Below the pieces are notes generated by a model. That model searched no databases. It was given only the letters and a program-made list of their open reading frames with translations, and was not told the DNA's origin. Shown here in pieces: positions 42,961-51,728 of a stretch of DNA of 64,000 nucleotides. Within the stretch, counting starts at the first letter, position 1, and the number at the start of each line of letters is the position of its first letter. The stretch covers positions 1,177,501 to 1,241,500 of the forward strand of contig NZ_CP053538.1 in NCBI RefSeq assembly GCF_013137895.1, written 5' to 3'. The position numbers and the translations under genes are program-made. Origin of the DNA: Hymenobacter taeanensis. Its GTDB lineage: Bacteria > Bacteroidota > Bacteroidia > Cytophagales > Hymenobacteraceae.

Positions 42961-43122
42961 GGCGTGCACTAATCCGGTTAGTCTAAAGCCTTACAGAGTA
43001 CACTGCTTACCCGCGGAAGCTACCTACGGGTGCTAGCCAGCGTGTATTCAACGCCTCGAGGGGAGAGTAGCTCTAGCCTGAGCTGCCTAGCTACCCTCCC
43101 GGCTCCAGCAACGTGGCAGCAG

Positions 43123-44499
43123 TTACGATACCAGTTCCTTGCGGTAAGTCTTTTCGAACTCCTCATCCACGTTGTAGATGGATTCCTCATGCTGGCTCAG
43201 GTCCAGGCCCATCTCCTCGTCGGCGCCCTTCACACGCAGGCCAAACAGCGCATCGGTAATCTTGAGCAGCACCCACGAAACCGCAAACGTGTAGCCGATT
43301 ACAATGGCCAGGCCGAGCAAATGATAGTTGAATACGGTGGCCGTACCATTTACCAGGCCCACTTTTGCGGCGAATACTCCTGTTAGCAGCATACCCACAA
43401 TGCCGCCCAGGCCATGGCAGGGAAATACATCCAGAGTATCATCAATACGGGTGCGGCTGTTTTTCCAGTGCACGCCCAGGTAGCTGATGCCGGAGGCTAT
43501 CATCCCGATCAGAATGCTTTGCCCGTAATCAACATAGCCGGCCGCCGGGGTAATAGCCACCAGCCCAACCACCGCCCCAATGCAAGCTCCCATGGCGGTA
43601 GGTTTGCCGCCCCGGGCTACTTCCAGCAGCATCCAGGCCACCAACGCTGCCGCCGAGGCCAGGTTGGTATTCACGAACGAGAGGGCTGCCACTTCATTAG
43701 CCCCCAGGGCCGAGCCAGCGTTGAACCCAAACCACCCGAACCACAGTAGGCCAGTGCCCAGCAGCACAAACGGTACGTTGGGCGTAGAAAAGGAGGTTTC
43801 GCGGTGGGCCTTGCGGGGCCCGAGCACCATGGCTCCGGCCAGCGCTGCAACGCCCGCCGAAATGTGCACCACGGTACCACCCGCGAAATCCAGTACTCCC
43901 CACTGGCGCAGGAACCCCTCCGGGTGCCAGGTCCAGTGGGCCAGGGGGCAATACACAAACAGGCAGAACAGCACAATGAAGGCCAGATAGCCCTTAAAGC
44001 GCACCCGCTCAGCAAACGACCCGGTGATGAGGGCCGGCGTGATGATGGCAAACTTCAGCTGAAACGCGAAGAACAGAATCAGCGGAATAGTGGGCGACAG
44101 GGCCGGGTGGGGCGCGGTGCCCACATTGCGCAGCATCAGGAAGGTCAGGGGGTTGCCGATGACGCCCTTCCAGGAGTTGCCGTAGGCCAGTGAAAAGCCT
44201 ACGAAGTACCACAGAACAGATATCACGCCCAAGGCCACAAAGCTCTGCAGCATGGTAGAAATAAGGTTCTTAGGCCTCACCATGCCACCATAGAAAAACG
44301 ACAGGCCCGGCGTCATGAGCAGTACGAAGGCCGAGGCCGTGAGCATCCAGGCCGTATCAGCGCCGTTAATGTCGGTGGCATTGGCAGCCGCAGGGTGCGG
44401 CAGGGGCACAAAGGCCGCAATGGCGCTCAGCACAAACAGCACCAGCAGTGTGAGCGTACCGTAGTTAAGTTTTGACTTGGGAGAAAACGTGGTTTCCAT
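43123..44499 (-). CDS. amtB: Ammonium transporter AmtB
   Basis: A 458-residue ammonium channel in the inner membrane. It has a hydrophobic N-terminal segment, then eleven further helices. Landmarks: MLTASAFVLLMTPGLSFFYGGMV, the pore DFAGGTVVHISAG with the conserved Asp and first pore His, GFNAGSALGAN, and FPCHGLGGIVGMLLTG with the second His. The cytosolic tail GLRVKGADEEMGLDLSQHEESIY is the region that binds PII protein in other bacteria, so control by GlnB/GlnK is likely although no glnB is present here. The porin gene lies upstream on the same strand (112-bp gap), probably one transcript. Confidence 0.95.
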   Translation of the reverse strand: METTFSPKSKLNYGTLTLLVLFVLSAIAAFVPLPHPAAANATDINGADTAWMLTASAFVLLMTPGLSFFYGGMVRPKNLISTMLQSFVALGVISVLWYFVGFSLAYGNSWKGVIGNPLTFLMLRNVGTAPHPALSPTIPLILFFAFQLKFAIITPALITGSFAERVRFKGYLAFIVLFCLFVYCPLAHWTWHPEGFLRQWGVLDFAGGTVVHISAGVAALAGAMVLGPRKAHRETSFSTPNVPFVLLGTGLLWFGWFGFNAGSALGANEVAALSFVNTNLASAAALVAWMLLEVARGGKPTAMGACIGAVVGLVAITPAAGYVDYGQSILIGMIASGISYLGVHWKNSRTRIDDTLDVFPCHGLGGIVGMLLTGVFAAKVGLVNGTATVFNYHLLGLAIVIGYTFAVSWVLLKITDALFGLRVKGADEEMGLDLSQHEESIYNVDEEFEKTYRKELVS

Positions 44500-44611
44500 A
44501 AGCAGGAGAAAGCGTTAAACACACAACTAAAAGAGGCAGGACTGGCCTAGCAGGCATACCACGGCCAGTGCCGCTGGTATGCCCAGTGCTGACTATCGGG
44601 TGAGGAGAGGC

Positions 44612-45664
44612 CTAGAACTTATACACGGCGGCGAGCAGCGCACTTACCGTTGACTGCTTGCCGGTACCGGCCCGATTTGTGAACAGGTAGGTGCCACCCT
44701 GGCTGCTATCCAGGCGCACCTCCGGAATCAGGGTCAAATTGTCTTTCCGGAAGTTGGCCGAAAGCGTCGTTTCGTACACGTCGCTGTTAAAGCCCAGCAG
44801 GTTTTTGCGGTCGTTGAAGTACTCACTGCGCAGCGTGAGCCCAAACCAGGGCACCGGATCGAGGTTGACGTACAGTGCCGAGCCCCACCAGGAATGGCCC
44901 GTTTGCCAGCCGCCCTCGCCCCGCTCCTGACGGTACTGCACACTGCCGTTATAGGAGAAACTCAGCGCACTTGAGAGGGCATAGGTCAACACCAAATCGC
45001 CCTGCTGCAGCCGTAAGGAGTCTTGTTGCCGGCCGCCCTGGTAGTTGAAATACGCCTTAATCTTGTCATCGGCTGAGCTGGTGCCCACCTGCGCAATCAT
45101 GGTTTTCGGCATAGAGCTGGCACTTTTCAGATCGGTGGGGTTGGCCACGCCCAGCATCAGGGAGGTTTTGGGAGTTACCTGGTATTCCGCCTTCAGGCCC
45201 GTATGAAAAAACGGCCCGTAGGAGAACATATAGCTCATGCTGTAAGTACGGTTCAGATAGGGGTCCACTGACTCGTAGCCAATGTGCGTGGCCCAGCTGC
45301 CGCCCGTCACTTTCAGCTTATCCGTGAAGGCATACGTGAGGTAGAGCTGCTTAATGGCAAATCGGGTATTGGCGTCGTTGTAAGAAAACTCCTCGGCTCG
45401 GCGCCCGAAGCCCAGGTCGGCCACTAACCCTACTTTGCCAATGGTATGCTCGCCTTTCACGGAAATCATGCCCAACTCAAACGAGTTGTGGCTGTTTGTG
45501 AAGCTGGTCAGATTGTTATAGGGGGCCTCGCGGGGGTTGCTGAAGTTGTAGCGGTAGTAACCATCTGCGTAGCCCGACAGCTTAAAGGGCTTTGCGGACA
45601 CTGAGTCTCCAGGCTCAGCTGACAATGGGGCGCACAAAGCCACCATAGTAGTAAAAAGCAACAT
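44612..45664 (-). CDS. Outer-membrane porin-like protein (OmpL/BBP2-like) upstream of amtB
   Basis: A 350-residue beta-barrel with a short signal peptide (TTMVALCAPLSA). Strand patterns repeat throughout: FKLSGYADGYYRYNFSNP, VGLVADLGFG, AIKQLYLTYAFTDKLKVTGG, FHTGLKAEYQVTPKTSLMLGV, LTLRSEYFNDR and the C-terminal SALLAAVYKF, ending in Phe as barrels do. This type (putative porin, BBP2-like) often accompanies amtB in Bacteroidota and may bring ammonium or nitrogen compounds across the outer membrane. It would be the first gene of the transcript; a long AT-rich region upstream carries repeated motifs. Confidence 0.8.
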   Translation of the reverse strand: MLLFTTMVALCAPLSAEPGDSVSAKPFKLSGYADGYYRYNFSNPREAPYNNLTSFTNSHNSFELGMISVKGEHTIGKVGLVADLGFGRRAEEFSYNDANTRFAIKQLYLTYAFTDKLKVTGGSWATHIGYESVDPYLNRTYSMSYMFSYGPFFHTGLKAEYQVTPKTSLMLGVANPTDLKSASSMPKTMIAQVGTSSADDKIKAYFNYQGGRQQDSLRLQQGDLVLTYALSSALSFSYNGSVQYRQERGEGGWQTGHSWWGSALYVNLDPVPWFGLTLRSEYFNDRKNLLGFNSDVYETTLSANFRKDNLTLIPEVRLDSSQGGTYLFTNRAGTGKQSTVSALLAAVYKF

Positions 45665-45984
45665 ACAGTCCGGGTTAAGAGTGACACACTGAGGTGCAGG
45701 AACCCAGCCAGCGAGCTACGCTTGGGGTTTCTGATACGCTTACTCTCACTTCCCGAAGCCATTGGACGAGCAAGTGCCGGCGCACTCCACTTCTCGCCCC
45801 GCTGTCGGGTAGCGTATGCTGTTGTTTGGAAACGCTGACTGGTCCTGCAGTACCAGTAAAGGCCAAGAGGTATATGGCCACTCTCCGCATACCAGGGTGG
45901 GACAGCCCGGGGGAGGGTATTCAGAGCGAGTAAAATAACCAGCTAGTCTCTATTGGTACTACCCGGCAGATGCCCATAAGGATG

Positions 45985-46055
45985 ACACCCTTATTTCTTA
46001 TGTCTAAATATATTAAAATGGTTTAATAATAAAATACACACCCTTATTTTTTATG
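45985..46055. promoter_or_regulatory. Repeated motif in the AT-rich region upstream of porin-amtB
   Basis: ACACCCTTATTTCTTATG (45985-46002) and ACACCCTTATTTTTTATG (46038-46055) are 18-bp direct repeats with one mismatch, start to start 53 bp apart. A shorter inverted copy (AATAGGGTG) is at 46122-46130. They lie in an AT-rich island of about 200 bp inside the 808-bp gap between purM and the porin. They could be operator sites, perhaps nitrogen-responsive. The rest of the gap shows no convincing gene. Confidence 0.45.
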
Positions 46056-46400
46056 GCACTTAGCCTAATCATATGTAAAATAACCACATACCCCCTCTAA
46101 TAATAGGGTGCATTTCAAAATACACATATAATCTATACTACACTCCGGCGCGCTGTATAGTACCTATTGCACCTAGTTGGGAAACCATAATCGTTTTACG
46201 CCGTGTTTGCGGGTACTCAGAGTCAAAGCTAACCGGCCTCTTCCACTGGGGGCAGTCATGCAAGTGACCAGATCAACCCCAGTGTGAGGCCGAGTGACAG
46301 GATCCGGAGCGACTCAGGAAGTACCCCGCATTCTCGCCCCCTCAATCATAGCTAGGCCAGTGTTAAGCTGGCACCTCATTGGCCAAGGGCCATACAAGCA

Positions 46401-46448
46401 AAAGCCTCAGCCCCCGCTGTTCGGATTAGACAACGGGGTTGAGGCTTT
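46401..46448 (-). terminator. Terminator at the end of the purine operon (purM)
   Basis: 14-bp stem AAAGCCTCAGCCCC / GGGGTTGAGGCTTT (one G-T pair) 25 bp after the purM stop on the minus strand, with an internal 20-nt loop that can pair further. Confidence 0.75.
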
Positions 46449-46472
46449 CATGGACCTATCTAGTGTACTTCT

Positions 46473-47579
46473 TTATGCGTAGCTCAGCTCGCCTGCCCCT
46501 ACTTTCAGCCGGATACCTGGCTCGGCGGTGATGCGGCCCGCTACCTGGGCCTCATAGCCCTGCGCCTGCAGGTGGGCGGCCACAGCTTCAGCCTGAGCCT
46601 CGTCGGTGACGAGGAGCATACCGTTGCCCATGTTCCAATAGAGGTACGCATCGGCGGGCGTGATGCCAGCCAGCTCGGTAAGCTTCTGCATAGCGGGCAG
46701 AGGCTCGAAGAGGTTGGTTAGTTCAGCGCCCACACCATTTTTGAGCACACGCTTGAAGTTATCAGCAATGCCGCCGCCGGTGATGTGGGCCGCCGCGTGC
46801 AGGGGCAGGCCCGCATCCAGCACCCGCGCTACGCCGGGCGAGTAGATGAGGGAAGGTGCCAGCAGCACCTCACCCCAGGTGTGCCCGGCGCTGCCGTGGG
46901 GGGTAGCATCCAGGCCATCATAGGGAGCCGAGTGCCAGTTGTCGCCGAACAGGTTTTGCAGGGTGCGGCGGGCCAGTGAGAAACCATTAGAGCGGAAACT
47001 AGGCGAGCGGAGGGCTACTACGGCTTGGCCGGGTTTCACCCCTGCGCCGCTCAGGGGGCGCTCTAAGCTCGGGTGCAGGCTGCCGATGGCCGTAGAGCAC
47101 CAGTTGAAATTCATTTTAGCGCCCGGCCAGCCGCCGATACGGTTGCCCAGCTCGGCAATTTCGCCGCCCGTAATGGCTACCTCTGCGAAGTTGCAGGCAT
47201 CGTGCAGGCCGCGCATCATCTCATCAATCACCTCGTAGTCGAGGGTATTCACGTCGATGATGTTGCTGAGGTTGGTGGGTACGAAGCCGCCTACGATGAG
47301 GTCGTCGGCGGTCATGGCTACCAGGTCATAGCCCAGCGTATCGAACTTCCCTACCCGCTCTGCTACCTCAATCTTGGTCCCGATACCATCCGAGGAGATA
47401 CCCAGCCGGGCATTGCCAAAACGGATTTCGTTGGCGAAACCACCATCAAGGTCTTGAGCTGCCTCGCCGGGCTTACCGGCGCGGTTGGCGAAGGTCTTCT
47501 TCGACCAGGCATAAGCATTGCGGGAGCATTCGTTGCCGAGGTCAATGTCGTAGCCGGCGGGTTTCTGAGAAGATGACAT
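46473..47579 (-). CDS. purM: Phosphoribosylformylglycinamidine cyclo-ligase (AIR synthase)
   Basis: PurM closes the imidazole ring, making AIR from FGAM and ATP. The 368-residue product matches the family: RLGISSDGIGTKIEVAE, TADDLIVGGFVPTNLSNII, AITGGEIAEL, LRSPSFRSNGFSLAR, AHITGGGIADNFKRVL and YWNMGNGMLLV. The N-terminus shows the YDIDLGNECSRNAYAW opening of Bacteroidota forms. Last gene of the leftward pur cluster; a 151-bp gap with two repeats separates it from purF, so it may have reduced read-through. Confidence 0.95.
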   Translation of the reverse strand: MSSSQKPAGYDIDLGNECSRNAYAWSKKTFANRAGKPGEAAQDLDGGFANEIRFGNARLGISSDGIGTKIEVAERVGKFDTLGYDLVAMTADDLIVGGFVPTNLSNIIDVNTLDYEVIDEMMRGLHDACNFAEVAITGGEIAELGNRIGGWPGAKMNFNWCSTAIGSLHPSLERPLSGAGVKPGQAVVALRSPSFRSNGFSLARRTLQNLFGDNWHSAPYDGLDATPHGSAGHTWGEVLLAPSLIYSPGVARVLDAGLPLHAAAHITGGGIADNFKRVLKNGVGAELTNLFEPLPAMQKLTELAGITPADAYLYWNMGNGMLLVTDEAQAEAVAAHLQAQGYEAQVAGRITAEPGIRLKVGAGELSYA

Positions 47580-47607
47580 GCGTCGTAGAAGTAGTTGTTT
47601 TAAGAGA

Positions 47608-47702
47608 CCATTATGCTTCGGCTGCGCTCAGCATAATGGCCGTGAGTAAGCAAATTACGTTGGCAACGTCAGCACGCGAGATGCTTCGGCTGCGCTCAGC
47701 AT
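47608..47702. repeat. Two copies of a 22-bp intergenic repeat between purF and purM
   Basis: ATGCTTCGGCTGCGCTCAGC plus AT is present at 47613-47634 and 47681-47702. Each copy can form a hairpin (ATGCT/AGCAT); the first is extended to a 10-bp stem by CCATT/AATGG (47608-47639). The second is followed by GACGG, the typical ending of dispersed intergenic repeats in Bacteroidota. Probably REP-like elements. Confidence 0.7.
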
Positions 47703-47730
47703 GACGGTCAGTTGGGGCCAGTAAGGTTGA

Positions 47731-49239
47731 TTAATGTTCCGTTGGTTCAGGAGCCTTGGCGCTGACGGAGGGCAGCGTGCTGGCGTTGTCTTTCTTGTCG
47801 GGGCGGTGGCTCTGGCGCTCTTCCTGAATGTGGCGCAGGTACTTGGTTACGTCGCCGGTGGGGTACTTACCGGTGAAGCAGGCAAAGCAGCTGCCGCCGT
47901 GGCCTTTGTCTTCGGAGAACAGCTCCTGCAGGTCTTCAATCGACTGATAGATGACCTTGTCGGCCTCAATGTAGCGGCAGATTTCCTCCTCGGTGTAGTT
48001 GGCGGCAATCAGCTCAGTGCTCATGGCCATATCAATGCCATAGATGCACGGCGAAATGATGGGCGGCGCACTGCTGATGAAGTAGACTTCCGCAGCCCCG
48101 GCCTCGCGCAGGATGCGCACGATACGCCGTGAGGTGGTGCCGCGCACAATACTGTCATCTACCACGGCAATCTTTTTGCCCTCCACAAACTCCCGGATGG
48201 GGTTGAGCTTCTTCTTCACGATGTCTTCGCGGCCGGCCTGGCTGCTCACAATGAAGGAACGGCCCATGTGGTTGTTCTTCACCAAGGCCCGGCGGTAGGG
48301 CACGCCAATAGCTTCGGCCAGGCCAGATGCCGAGAAGTACCCTGAAGAAGGCACGTCAATCACCATATCTGGCTGAATGCCCGATTCAATAACCTTACGC
48401 GCCAGCATTTTGCCCAAGCGCACCCGTTCCCGGGCCACCAGGCGGCCATGAATGGTGGAGTCTTCGCGGGCGAAGTAGATGTGTTCGAACACGCAGAAGT
48501 TCTTCGGTTGCGCGTACGGGTTCTTGTAGTGAACCTTATAATCCTTATCAATGAAGATGGCCTGACCGGGACCTACGTTCTTGATGAACTCAAACCCCAG
48601 GTAGTCGAAGCAGGTGCTTTCGGAGGCGAAGGCATAAATGGGACCTTTTTCCGTCTCGCGGCGGCCCAGCACCAGCGGCCGGATGCCCAGCGGGTCGTTG
48701 AACGCCAGCAGGCCATGGCCGGCAATAACAGTGATGGTGGCGTAGGCCCCTTTCACCAGCTCCTGGGTCGTCTCCACGGCGTCGAAGATGTCGATAACCG
48801 AGAGGTCGTCGAGGTTCTTCAGGCGCAGCTCTGAGGCGAAGGTATACATGATCAGCTCCAGGTCGTTGCTGGTTTTGGGCAGCACGTGGTACTTCTCGTG
48901 CAAACGCTTGGCGGCCGAGCGGAAGTTGATGACGTTGCCGTTGTGCACCATGGCCAGCCCGAAGGGGTAGCTGGTGGTAAAGGGCTGCGCCAGCTCTGCA
49001 TCGTTGGAGCCCTGCGTGGTGTAGCGGGCATGCCCAATGCCGATGTTACCCTTCAGCTTCTTGAGCTGCTTGGGGCGGAACACGTCGGAAATAAGGCCAT
49101 TGCCTTTACAGAGGTGAAAGTTATCGTCGAAGGTGGCTATGCCGGCCGCGTCCTGGCCGCGGTGCTGGAGCGCCGTCAGACCAAATACGATGTCGTGGGC
49201 GACGTCATCGGGGCCGTAAAAACCTACAATTCCGCACAT
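47731..49239 (-). CDS. purF: Amidophosphoribosyltransferase
   Basis: PurF makes phosphoribosylamine from PRPP and glutamine, the committed step of purine synthesis. The 502-residue product starts MCGIVGFYG, so after Met removal Cys2 is the N-terminal nucleophile of the glutaminase half, with LQHRGQDAAGIA, GIGHARYTTQG and VHNGNV. The phosphoribosyltransferase half has VIDVPSSGYFSASGLA, RRALVKNNHMGR and the PRPP loop VVDDSIVRGTTSRRIV. The Cys-rich C-terminus (GGSCFACFTGKYPTG) is that of the Fe-S cluster-containing forms in some families. Part of the leftward pur cluster. Confidence 0.96.
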   Translation of the reverse strand: MCGIVGFYGPDDVAHDIVFGLTALQHRGQDAAGIATFDDNFHLCKGNGLISDVFRPKQLKKLKGNIGIGHARYTTQGSNDAELAQPFTTSYPFGLAMVHNGNVINFRSAAKRLHEKYHVLPKTSNDLELIMYTFASELRLKNLDDLSVIDIFDAVETTQELVKGAYATITVIAGHGLLAFNDPLGIRPLVLGRRETEKGPIYAFASESTCFDYLGFEFIKNVGPGQAIFIDKDYKVHYKNPYAQPKNFCVFEHIYFAREDSTIHGRLVARERVRLGKMLARKVIESGIQPDMVIDVPSSGYFSASGLAEAIGVPYRRALVKNNHMGRSFIVSSQAGREDIVKKKLNPIREFVEGKKIAVVDDSIVRGTTSRRIVRILREAGAAEVYFISSAPPIISPCIYGIDMAMSTELIAANYTEEEICRYIEADKVIYQSIEDLQELFSEDKGHGGSCFACFTGKYPTGDVTKYLRHIQEERQSHRPDKKDNASTLPSVSAKAPEPTEH

Positions 49240-49297
49240 GGGAAGTATCGAGAAGGGGTAGTGAGCGTGAAACCCGCTACCGGGGTGGTGAGTGTAA

Positions 49298-49316
49298 CAC
49301 CAACGGGGCGTTGGTG
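49298..49316. other. Small perfect hairpin in the purN-purF gap
   Basis: CACCAACG GGG CGTTGGTG, an 8-bp stem with a 3-nt loop, 59 bp before the purF start codon on the minus strand. No T run. It could modulate purF translation or mRNA decay within the operon. Confidence 0.4.
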
Positions 49317-49344
49317 CATCGTGGGCGTGAGGCGGACAAGTAGC

Positions 49345-50067
49345 CTAGCCGCCGGCTGCTTCTCCGTGCGGAGAAGAACCAGCGGCGGAAGGCAGCAGAG
49401 GTTCGGGGGTGGGGGCAGATAGCTCACCCCGGATGAGGCGGGCCAAGGTGTCGGCGTATAAAAAGTGCTCCACGGCTAAGCCACGGTGCTCTACTTCGCC
49501 TAGGGTGTCAGCGCCCCGCAGGTCCACGGGGTGCTGCGCAAGGATAGGTCCAGTGTCCAGGCCCTCATCAACCAAATGCACCGTGATTTTGGTTTCCGGC
49601 AGCTGATTTTCGAACGCCCATTCATAGGCGTGCAGGCCCTGGTGTTGGTGCGTATCGGCGGGGTGGATGTTGACAATGCGCCCGGCAAACGCCCGGATGA
49701 ACGTGGGCGACAGAATACGCATGTAACCCGCCAGCACGATGTAGTCGGGCTGGTACTGGCCTAGCACCTCTACTACCTCGGCATCAAACTCGGCGCGCTT
49801 GCGGCCCTGGCTGCTGAGGCTGGCGGTAGCGCAGCCCATGGCCGCGGCCGTTTCTAGGCCAGGGGCATCGGGCTTATTGCTGAAGACTACCGCTACTTCG
49901 GCTAGGCCACTCAGCACGCCCCGTTGCACAGCCTGTACCAAGGCTACCATGTTGGAGCCCCGGCCCGACAGCAAAATAGCCAGGCGCTGTTTGCGGATGC
50001 TATGGTTACCAGTTTCCTGCAAGGGTCGGTTCCGGCCGCTGGCCGATATCGGTACGGATGTACACAT
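49345..50067 (-). CDS. purN: Phosphoribosylglycinamide formyltransferase
   Basis: PurN transfers formyl from formyl-THF to GAR. Family residues begin about residue 28: RLAILLSGRGSNMVALVQA, VVFSNKPDAPGLETAA, LAGYMRILSPTFIRAF, the catalytic NIHPADTHQHQGLHAY (Asn and His of the NxH pair; note HPADT instead of the enteric HPSLL) and HLVDEGLDTGPIL with the catalytic Asp. The frame overlaps the end of purD by 62 bp, so the first 27 residues are probably not conserved and the true start may lie further in; no other ATG is available. A Pro/Ser/Ala-rich tail of 30 residues ends the protein. Confidence 0.87.
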   Translation of the reverse strand: MCTSVPISASGRNRPLQETGNHSIRKQRLAILLSGRGSNMVALVQAVQRGVLSGLAEVAVVFSNKPDAPGLETAAAMGCATASLSSQGRKRAEFDAEVVEVLGQYQPDYIVLAGYMRILSPTFIRAFAGRIVNIHPADTHQHQGLHAYEWAFENQLPETKITVHLVDEGLDTGPILAQHPVDLRGADTLGEVEHRGLAVEHFLYADTLARLIRGELSAPTPEPLLPSAAGSSPHGEAAGG

Positions 50068-51289
50068 CCTTAAATTTAACTCTTTCTGCTTCCCGATACA
50101 CGTGGTTCACAGCCTCTTCCAGCTCATTGCCGTGGCCTACCAGTACCATCACCCGTCCACCGCTGGTCACTAGCTCACCGTCGTGCTGACGGGTAGCGCC
50201 GTGGAAGGCCAGGATGCTGGGGTGTAGTTGGTCTAGGCCACTAATAGGGAAGCCGGTCGGGAATTGTGCTGCGGGGTAGCCACCCGAGGCCAGCACCACG
50301 CCCACGTAATAACCGGGCCGCTGCCATACGGTAGTCTGGGCCAGGGTGCCGTCGAGGGTAGCCTCAATCAGCTCCAGAAGGCTGCTTTCCATGGAAGGAA
50401 GCAATACTTCGGCTTCGGGGTCACCTAGGCGCACGTTGTATTCCAGCAGCTTCGGGCCCTGGGGCGTGAGCATGATGCCGAAGTACAGGAAGCCTTTAAA
50501 GTCGAATTGCTCGTTCTGCAGACCTAGCAACGTGGGATCCACAATGCTGGTGCGGATGGCCGCCAGCACGTTGTCGTCGGCAAAGGGTACCGGGCAATAA
50601 GCGCCCATGCCGCCGGTGTTGGGGCCCTGGTCGCCGGCCAGCAGTTGCTTGTGGTCCTGGGAGGGAGCCAGCAGCCGCACCCGGTTGCCGTCCGTTACAC
50701 CAATAATGCTGATTTCGGGGCCAGTCAGTTTTTCTTCCAGCAGGAAGCTAAACCAACCGGTGTGCAAGGCCGCCAGCTCATCCAGCGCCGCGTGGGCTTC
50801 TTCTACGGAAGAGCACACGTACACGCCTTTGCCCGCCGCTAGGCCATCGTACTTCACCACCACCTGCCCATCCAGCTCAACGGCTTTGGCGCGGGCCTCG
50901 TCCAGCTTATCGCTGCGGTACTGCCACGACATAGCCGTTGCTACCCCATGCCGCCGCATAAAGTCTTTTGACCACACCTTGGAGCTTTCCAACGTGGCGC
51001 CGGCCCGGCTGGGGCCAAACACACGGATGTCAGACCCAGCGAAGTAATCCGTCACGCCCGCTGCCAATGGCGCTTCGGGACCTACCACAATCAGCTTCAC
51101 ATCGTTAGCTTCGCAGAAGCTTTGAATAGCCGGAAAGTCGGTGGCGCTGATTTCGGGGTGGCTGTTCGGGATGCCGCCGTTGCCAGGCAGCACATGCACG
51201 GTGGCGCCGTCGCGGGTCAGCTTCCACGCCATAGCGTGTTCACGGGCCCCGCCGCCGAGTAGTACTATGTTTTTATTGCTGTTGCTCAA
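50006..51289 (-). CDS. purD: Phosphoribosylamine--glycine ligase
   Basis: PurD forms GAR from phosphoribosylamine, glycine and ATP. The 427-residue product shows LLGGGAREHAMAWKL at the N-terminus, VVGPEAPLAAGVTD, the ATP-grasp region VVKYDGLAAGKGVYVCSS, LLEEKLTGPEISI, the SQDHKQLLAGDQGPNTGGMGAYCP signature, and YFGIMLTPQGPKLLEYNVRLGDPEAEV split over the metal site. It is translated upstream of purN with overlap at its 3' end, so the two are coupled. Confidence 0.96.
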   Translation of the reverse strand: MSNSNKNIVLLGGGAREHAMAWKLTRDGATVHVLPGNGGIPNSHPEISATDFPAIQSFCEANDVKLIVVGPEAPLAAGVTDYFAGSDIRVFGPSRAGATLESSKVWSKDFMRRHGVATAMSWQYRSDKLDEARAKAVELDGQVVVKYDGLAAGKGVYVCSSVEEAHAALDELAALHTGWFSFLLEEKLTGPEISIIGVTDGNRVRLLAPSQDHKQLLAGDQGPNTGGMGAYCPVPFADDNVLAAIRTSIVDPTLLGLQNEQFDFKGFLYFGIMLTPQGPKLLEYNVRLGDPEAEVLLPSMESSLLELIEATLDGTLAQTTVWQRPGYYVGVVLASGGYPAAQFPTGFPISGLDQLHPSILAFHGATRQHDGELVTSGGRVMVLVGHGNELEEAVNHVYREAERVKFKDVYIRTDIGQRPEPTLAGNW

Positions 51290-51318
51290 AGGAATAGGTA
51301 GTTAGGCGTGCGATGCGT

Positions 51319-51702
51319 CTAGCTGATGTCGTCGATGGAAATAATCAGACCATCGACGAACTGAAAAACGGACTTGCCCTGCAGCTGTAGTGTGTCGCCG
51401 GCTTCTAGGCCATTAGGAAAGTCGATAGCGGCAACGGCAGTATAGTCCAGAAGAACTTCCACGCGGTTGTCGGCTACTTGCCAATCCGTGACGCGCTGCT
51501 CCCGTTGAGTGAAGTACTGCAACGCTTGCTGAGCCTGCTGGCGAAAAGCCTCCTTACCATTTAAGGCCAGGTTCACTTCCACGTTGGAGATGTTGCGAAA
51601 CACTACTTCTTCGTGCAGATGGCGCAGCATGCCGTCTACATCGAAGCGGTTATATGCTTCGATGTAGTCTTGCACTAGCTGCTTCTGTTTCGCAACGTCC
51701 AT
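51319..51702 (-). CDS. SnoaL/NTF2-like small protein inside the pur cluster
   Basis: A 127-residue protein of the NTF2-like fold: an N-terminal helix (KQKQLVQDYIEAYNRFDVDGM), a helix-turn and strands LHEEVVFRNI, then alternating strands VTDWQVADNRVEVLLDYTAVAAI, LQLQGKSVFQFVDGLIISID. This is the usual SnoaL-like nuclear-transport-factor layout with a cone-shaped pocket. It lies between purC and purD with 26-bp and 29-bp gaps, so it is co-transcribed with them. It has no known role in purine synthesis; it could be an isomerase, a ligand carrier or a passenger. Confidence 0.78.
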   Translation of the reverse strand: MDVAKQKQLVQDYIEAYNRFDVDGMLRHLHEEVVFRNISNVEVNLALNGKEAFRQQAQQALQYFTQREQRVTDWQVADNRVEVLLDYTAVAAIDFPNGLEAGDTLQLQGKSVFQFVDGLIISIDDIS

Positions 51703-51728
51703 GGGCTTTGTCTTATAGCGCCTACAGC

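Noticed and set aside
45694..45933. 79-codon plus-strand frame upstream of the porin
   Set aside because: No start signals, no homology pattern and lies in a likely regulatory gap.
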